Assembly: GCF_039595935.1 (NCBI RefSeq)
Contig: NZ_JBCNKR010000008.1
Span: forward strand, 1 to 33,083
DNA length: 33,083 nucleotides
From: Flavobacterium sp.
GTDB lineage: Bacteria > Bacteroidota > Bacteroidia > Flavobacteriales > Flavobacteriaceae
Direction of reading: 5' to 3'
The notes under the pieces are model-generated. The model was not told the DNA's origin. It made no database searches and saw nothing but the letters and a program-made list of their open reading frames with translations. This document shows, piece by piece, positions 30,834 to 33,083 of the stretch; position 1 is the first letter of the stretch; each line of letters opens with the position of its first letter. The position numbers and the translations under genes were made by a program.

Positions 30834-31900
30834 AAAATGTCAAAATTGTAAAAGTCACTTATTTCGGTAACGGATTTATCATTTCGATTGGCTTTTTTCC
30901 ATCAATTCCCTGATGTGGCCTTTCGTGATTATAGTAATATAAATATTGTAATAATTCTTCTTTTAGTTCTTCCAAAGAATCAAAATCAGTTTCTCTGAGC
31001 AGATCATCTTCAAGAGTTCGCCAGAAGCGTTCGACCTTCCCGTTTGTCTGTGGTCTATAAGGTTTTGTATGTCTGTGAACAATTCCCAATTCCATAAGCA
31101 TTCTCTCAAAAGGATGGTTATATTTCTGCTGGCTGGTTTTGATTCCAAATTCAGGTCCATTGTCAGATAAAATCTCTTCAAATTTTATCTCATAATGATC
31201 GCTTAAGATGTTTAAGCATTTTAATGACGCAAACATAACCGTTAAACTAGTGATGTCTGGGATTAATTCTGCCCAGGCAATCCGGCTGTAGTCGTCAATT
31301 ATACATACTAAGTACAATTTTCGATTTTCTCCTTTTATGATGCTTTTGCTTAAGTGATGACAATCAATATGACCAAGCTGTCCCATTCTTTCCTTGATTA
31401 TTTTTTGATGATTCTTTTTAATCTTCGGAGTTAACCTGTTTATTTTATTACGCTTTAAAATATTATAAACTCCTGAATATGAAGGTGTGTTTTTTCCTAA
31501 TTTTGGCTTTAAGATACTAACAATTTCATATTTGTTGTTTCCTTTTTCCCTTAATTCAATTACTTTTCGTTCTATAAATGGCAGAGGACGTCTTGTCTTG
31601 TATTTTGGACCACGCTTCTGAGGAAGCAGATCCAAAGACTTACCGCTCTGCTTATAACGGTTATAATACTTTAAGAAGCTTTTTCTGCAGGTGTCATTTG
31701 CCTTGTAAAAATCCATCGCCTTTTTATGCAACGGATGAGTCTTGTTTTTTACTTGCTCATATTCTTTTATTAAAAAACGATACTTCTCTAAATAGTTTCT
31801 CTCTAATGTTGAATCCTGACTGTTATTTCTCATCGCAACAAAATTTATTAAAGGTAAATTTTGTTACCGAAATATCTAACCTTTACAAAAATGACATTTT
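30834..31900 (-). mobile_element. IS481-family insertion sequence
   Basis: Terminal inverted repeats of 38 bases lie at 30834-30871 and 31863-31900, with 31 of 38 positions matching, counted by hand. Both outer parts read AAAATGTCA and both inner ends read TATTTCGGTAAC. The family usually begins TGT, so the true tips may be 30838 and 31896. The element holds one intact transposase gene whose stop codon lies inside the left repeat. No convincing target duplication flanks it (CTTATAAAA on the left, TTTTGTTAAAA on the right). Confidence 0.85.
30859..31833 (-). CDS. IS481-family transposase
   Basis: A 324-residue DDE transposase, full length for the family. The N-terminal half has helix-turn-helix segments (about 10-135) that bind the ends. 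The rve integrase core follows, with the catalytic residues apparently intact: Asp157 in GHIDCHH, Asp224 in SDNGPEF and Glu268 in NGKVERFWRTL. The signature PYRPQTNGKVERF and the ending YNHERPHQGIDGKKPIEM are typical of IS481 and related IS elements. It runs opposite to the genes on both sides and converges on the LuxR-type regulator. No frameshift or internal stop is seen, so it may be active. Confidence 0.93.
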   Translation of the reverse strand: MRNNSQDSTLERNYLEKYRFLIKEYEQVKNKTHPLHKKAMDFYKANDTCRKSFLKYYNRYKQSGKSLDLLPQKRGPKYKTRRPLPFIERKVIELREKGNNKYEIVSILKPKLGKNTPSYSGVYNILKRNKINRLTPKIKKNHQKIIKERMGQLGHIDCHHLSKSIIKGENRKLYLVCIIDDYSRIAWAELIPDITSLTVMFASLKCLNILSDHYEIKFEEILSDNGPEFGIKTSQQKYNHPFERMLMELGIVHRHTKPYRPQTNGKVERFWRTLEDDLLRETDFDSLEELKEELLQYLYYYNHERPHQGIDGKKPIEMINPLPK

Positions 31901-31966
31901 GTTAAAATGGTTCATAATTTGCTGTTTGTTTTGTAAATTTAAATTCAATCAAAAAAAGAGAAAATT

Positions 31967-32653
31967 ATGGGACCTGGATATTTAATACTTGCCGGAGCTA
32001 TAATGTTATTTAGCTGGATGGTAAGTGCAAAACTTAAAAGTAAATTTGAATTATATTCTAAACTTCAGCTGCGAAACGGAATGAGCGGTAGAGAAATCGC
32101 TGAAAAAATGCTGGCTGATAACGGAATCACAGACGTTCGCGTTATTTCGACTCCGGGTCAGTTAACAGATCACTACAATCCATCAGACAAAACAGTTAAT
32201 TTGAGCGAAGCCGTTTACAATCATCGAAATGCGGCAGCGGCAGCCGTTGCGGCACACGAATGCGGTCACGCGGTTCAGCATGCAATTGGTTACCAATGGC
32301 TGGCAATGCGATCTGCATTAGTACCGGTTGTGAGTATCGCTTCAAATTTTGTACAATGGATTTTATTAGCAGGAATCTTGATGATTAAAGTTTTTCCGGG
32401 ATTATTATTAATCGGGATAGTGGTTTTTGCAGCTACAACATTATTCTCAATCATTACACTGCCGGTAGAATACGATGCAAGTAACAGGGCTTTGGCGTGG
32501 CTTGAAAACAAACACATGCTTACGCAGGAAGAACAAGCAGGAGCAAAAGATGCTTTAAAATGGGCAGCAAGAACTTATCTTGTAGCTGCTTTAGGTTCTA
32601 TCGCAACGCTGCTGTACTATATCTCGATTTATGCGGGAAACAGAAGGAATTAA
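31967..32653 (+). CDS. YugP-like membrane zinc metallopeptidase
   Basis: A 228-residue membrane protein of the Zn_peptidase_2 (YugP) family. An N-terminal helix (about 4-20) precedes a soluble region with GMSGREIAEKMLADNGI and TPGQLTDHYNPSDKTVNLSE. The zinc-binding HExxH motif is AAHECGHAVQHA (His97, Glu98, His101). Two hydrophobic helices follow (about 118-137 and 140-162), then VEYDASNRALAWL, where an acidic residue may be the third ligand, and a final helix (about 200-220). The substrate is unknown. The ATG lies 66 bases from the IS right end, so the promoter has to fit in that space or come from the IS. A strong terminator follows. Confidence 0.9.
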   Translation: MGPGYLILAGAIMLFSWMVSAKLKSKFELYSKLQLRNGMSGREIAEKMLADNGITDVRVISTPGQLTDHYNPSDKTVNLSEAVYNHRNAAAAAVAAHECGHAVQHAIGYQWLAMRSALVPVVSIASNFVQWILLAGILMIKVFPGLLLIGIVVFAATTLFSIITLPVEYDASNRALAWLENKHMLTQEEQAGAKDALKWAARTYLVAALGSIATLLYYISIYAGNRRN

Positions 32654-32694
32654 TTTTTTAATTGAGATAATTAGTCAATTAGATAATTTATGGC

Positions 32695-32736
32695 AAACCC
32701 GTCAGGTTTTTAAAACCTGACGGGTTTTGTTTTTGC
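32695..32736 (+). terminator. Strong bidirectional-looking terminator after the metallopeptidase
   Basis: Perfect 16-base arms, AAACCCGTCAGGTTTT (32695-32710) and AAAACCTGACGGGTTT (32712-32727), are followed by TGTTTTTG. Confidence 0.85.
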
Positions 32737-32750
32737 ATATCTGTATAAAT

Positions 32751-32774
32751 TAAACTGGACTTCAGTCCAGTTTA
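32751..32774. repeat. Short perfect palindrome
   Basis: TAAACTGGACT and AGTCCAGTTTA form perfect 11-base arms around a two-base centre. It lies between the metallopeptidase terminator and the convergent small gene's stop. It could serve as the 3' hairpin of that gene, though no long T run is present. Confidence 0.6.
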
Positions 32775-32801
32775 GAATAATAAATTAAATTGACACATTT
32801 G

Positions 32802-33074
32802 CTAATCGTTGAAATATCCAAATAGAAAAATGATTGTCCAAATTACGAGTATAATATAAAACGAGTTTACATATTCTTTGTTTTCTGATTTGTAGTATTT
32901 AAACAAAAAAATCAAAGCCATGATAATGCTTACCGGAATTAAAAGTAAAAACAATAAAAAGCCTGCGCCAGAAGTACATGGACCGCTTGGAGCCGATTTT
33001 TCTCCTAATATTGACACTAAAATGTAAACGGTGAAAAATAATAAAGTTTTGAATTCGGTTCGAAGTTTTATCAT
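32802..33074 (-). CDS. Small membrane protein of unknown function
   Basis: A 90-residue protein with three predicted helices, about 10-24, 36-58 and 70-87. The first connecting loop is GEKSAPSGPCTSGAG and the C-terminus ends FLFGYFND. A charged stretch, KYYKSENKEYVNS, links helices 2 and 3. I do not recognise a family. The start codon lies 9 bases from the window edge and the frame stays open to it, so a longer N-terminus cannot be excluded. It converges on the metallopeptidase gene. Confidence 0.6.
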   Translation of the reverse strand: MIKLRTEFKTLLFFTVYILVSILGEKSAPSGPCTSGAGFLLFLLLIPVSIIMALIFLFKYYKSENKEYVNSFYIILVIWTIIFLFGYFND

Positions 33075-33083
33075 TATAACATG

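Noticed and set aside
31578..31985. 135-codon + strand frame across the IS right end
   Set aside because: Antisense to the transposase and running out of the element into the next gene's leader.
1..33083. tRNA or rRNA genes
   Set aside because: No cloverleaf-like segment with a T-loop motif and no rRNA-like stretch was seen. A tRNAscan-SE run would settle this.

Overview
The window looks like a chromosomal segment of a Flavobacterium-like member of the Bacteroidota. It is AT-rich. Genes are preceded by A-rich leaders rather than Shine-Dalgarno sites, and several starts have the Bacteroidota -7 promoter box TAnnTTTG upstream. The protein families fit this group: DUF5686 barrel, DUF3098, a TonB-dependent receptor, LytTR regulators, YwqK/MORN and WG-repeat proteins, and an enlarged leucyl-tRNA synthetase. 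The intergenic repeats also fit, being hairpins built from words such as CGCAAAG, CCACAGATTA and GAGGAACGA. I see no rRNA, tRNA, CRISPR array, prophage or plasmid functions.

Layout: 119-2485 (-) RND/MMPL exporter; 2666-2995 (+) Gdx/SugE-type SMR transporter; 3109-4552 (+) LytS-like histidine kinase overlapping a LytTR regulator; 4724-6994 (+) Kef-type cation/proton antiporter; 7368-9863 (-) DUF5686 outer-membrane protein; 9982-11384 (-) pyrH-frr; 11575-12192 (+) thioredoxin-fold protein; 12406-12486 (+) a possible 26-residue peptide gene with its own terminator; 12566-15365 (-) the ftsX - DUF3098 - uppP - truB operon; 15790-18931 (-) a ModE-like regulator followed by a TonB-dependent receptor; 19159-22301 (+) a pair of exported repeat proteins (WG, MORN/YwqK); 22452-25316 (+) leuS; 25829-27735 (+) secreted alpha/beta hydrolase - ECF sigma factor - four-helix membrane protein; 28180-30820 (+) TPR sensor kinase and LuxR-type regulator; 30834-31900 an IS481-family element; 31967-32653 (+) YugP-like zinc metallopeptidase; 32802-33074 (-) small membrane protein.

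Most of the window is housekeeping (translation, nucleotide metabolism, cell wall and division, ion homeostasis) mixed with signalling and envelope genes. The less well understood parts are the hydrolase/ECF/membrane-protein operon, the WG-MORN pair, the regulator-receptor pair at 15790-18931, the 26-codon ORF, an unexplained element at 27878-28005, and a perfect palindrome upstream of the TPR kinase. Intergenic regions are crowded with dispersed inverted repeats, some nested, and two unrelated genes (the antiporter and leuS) end in versions of the same hairpin. Family names come from reading the proteins and from memory of the families. No database search was run.
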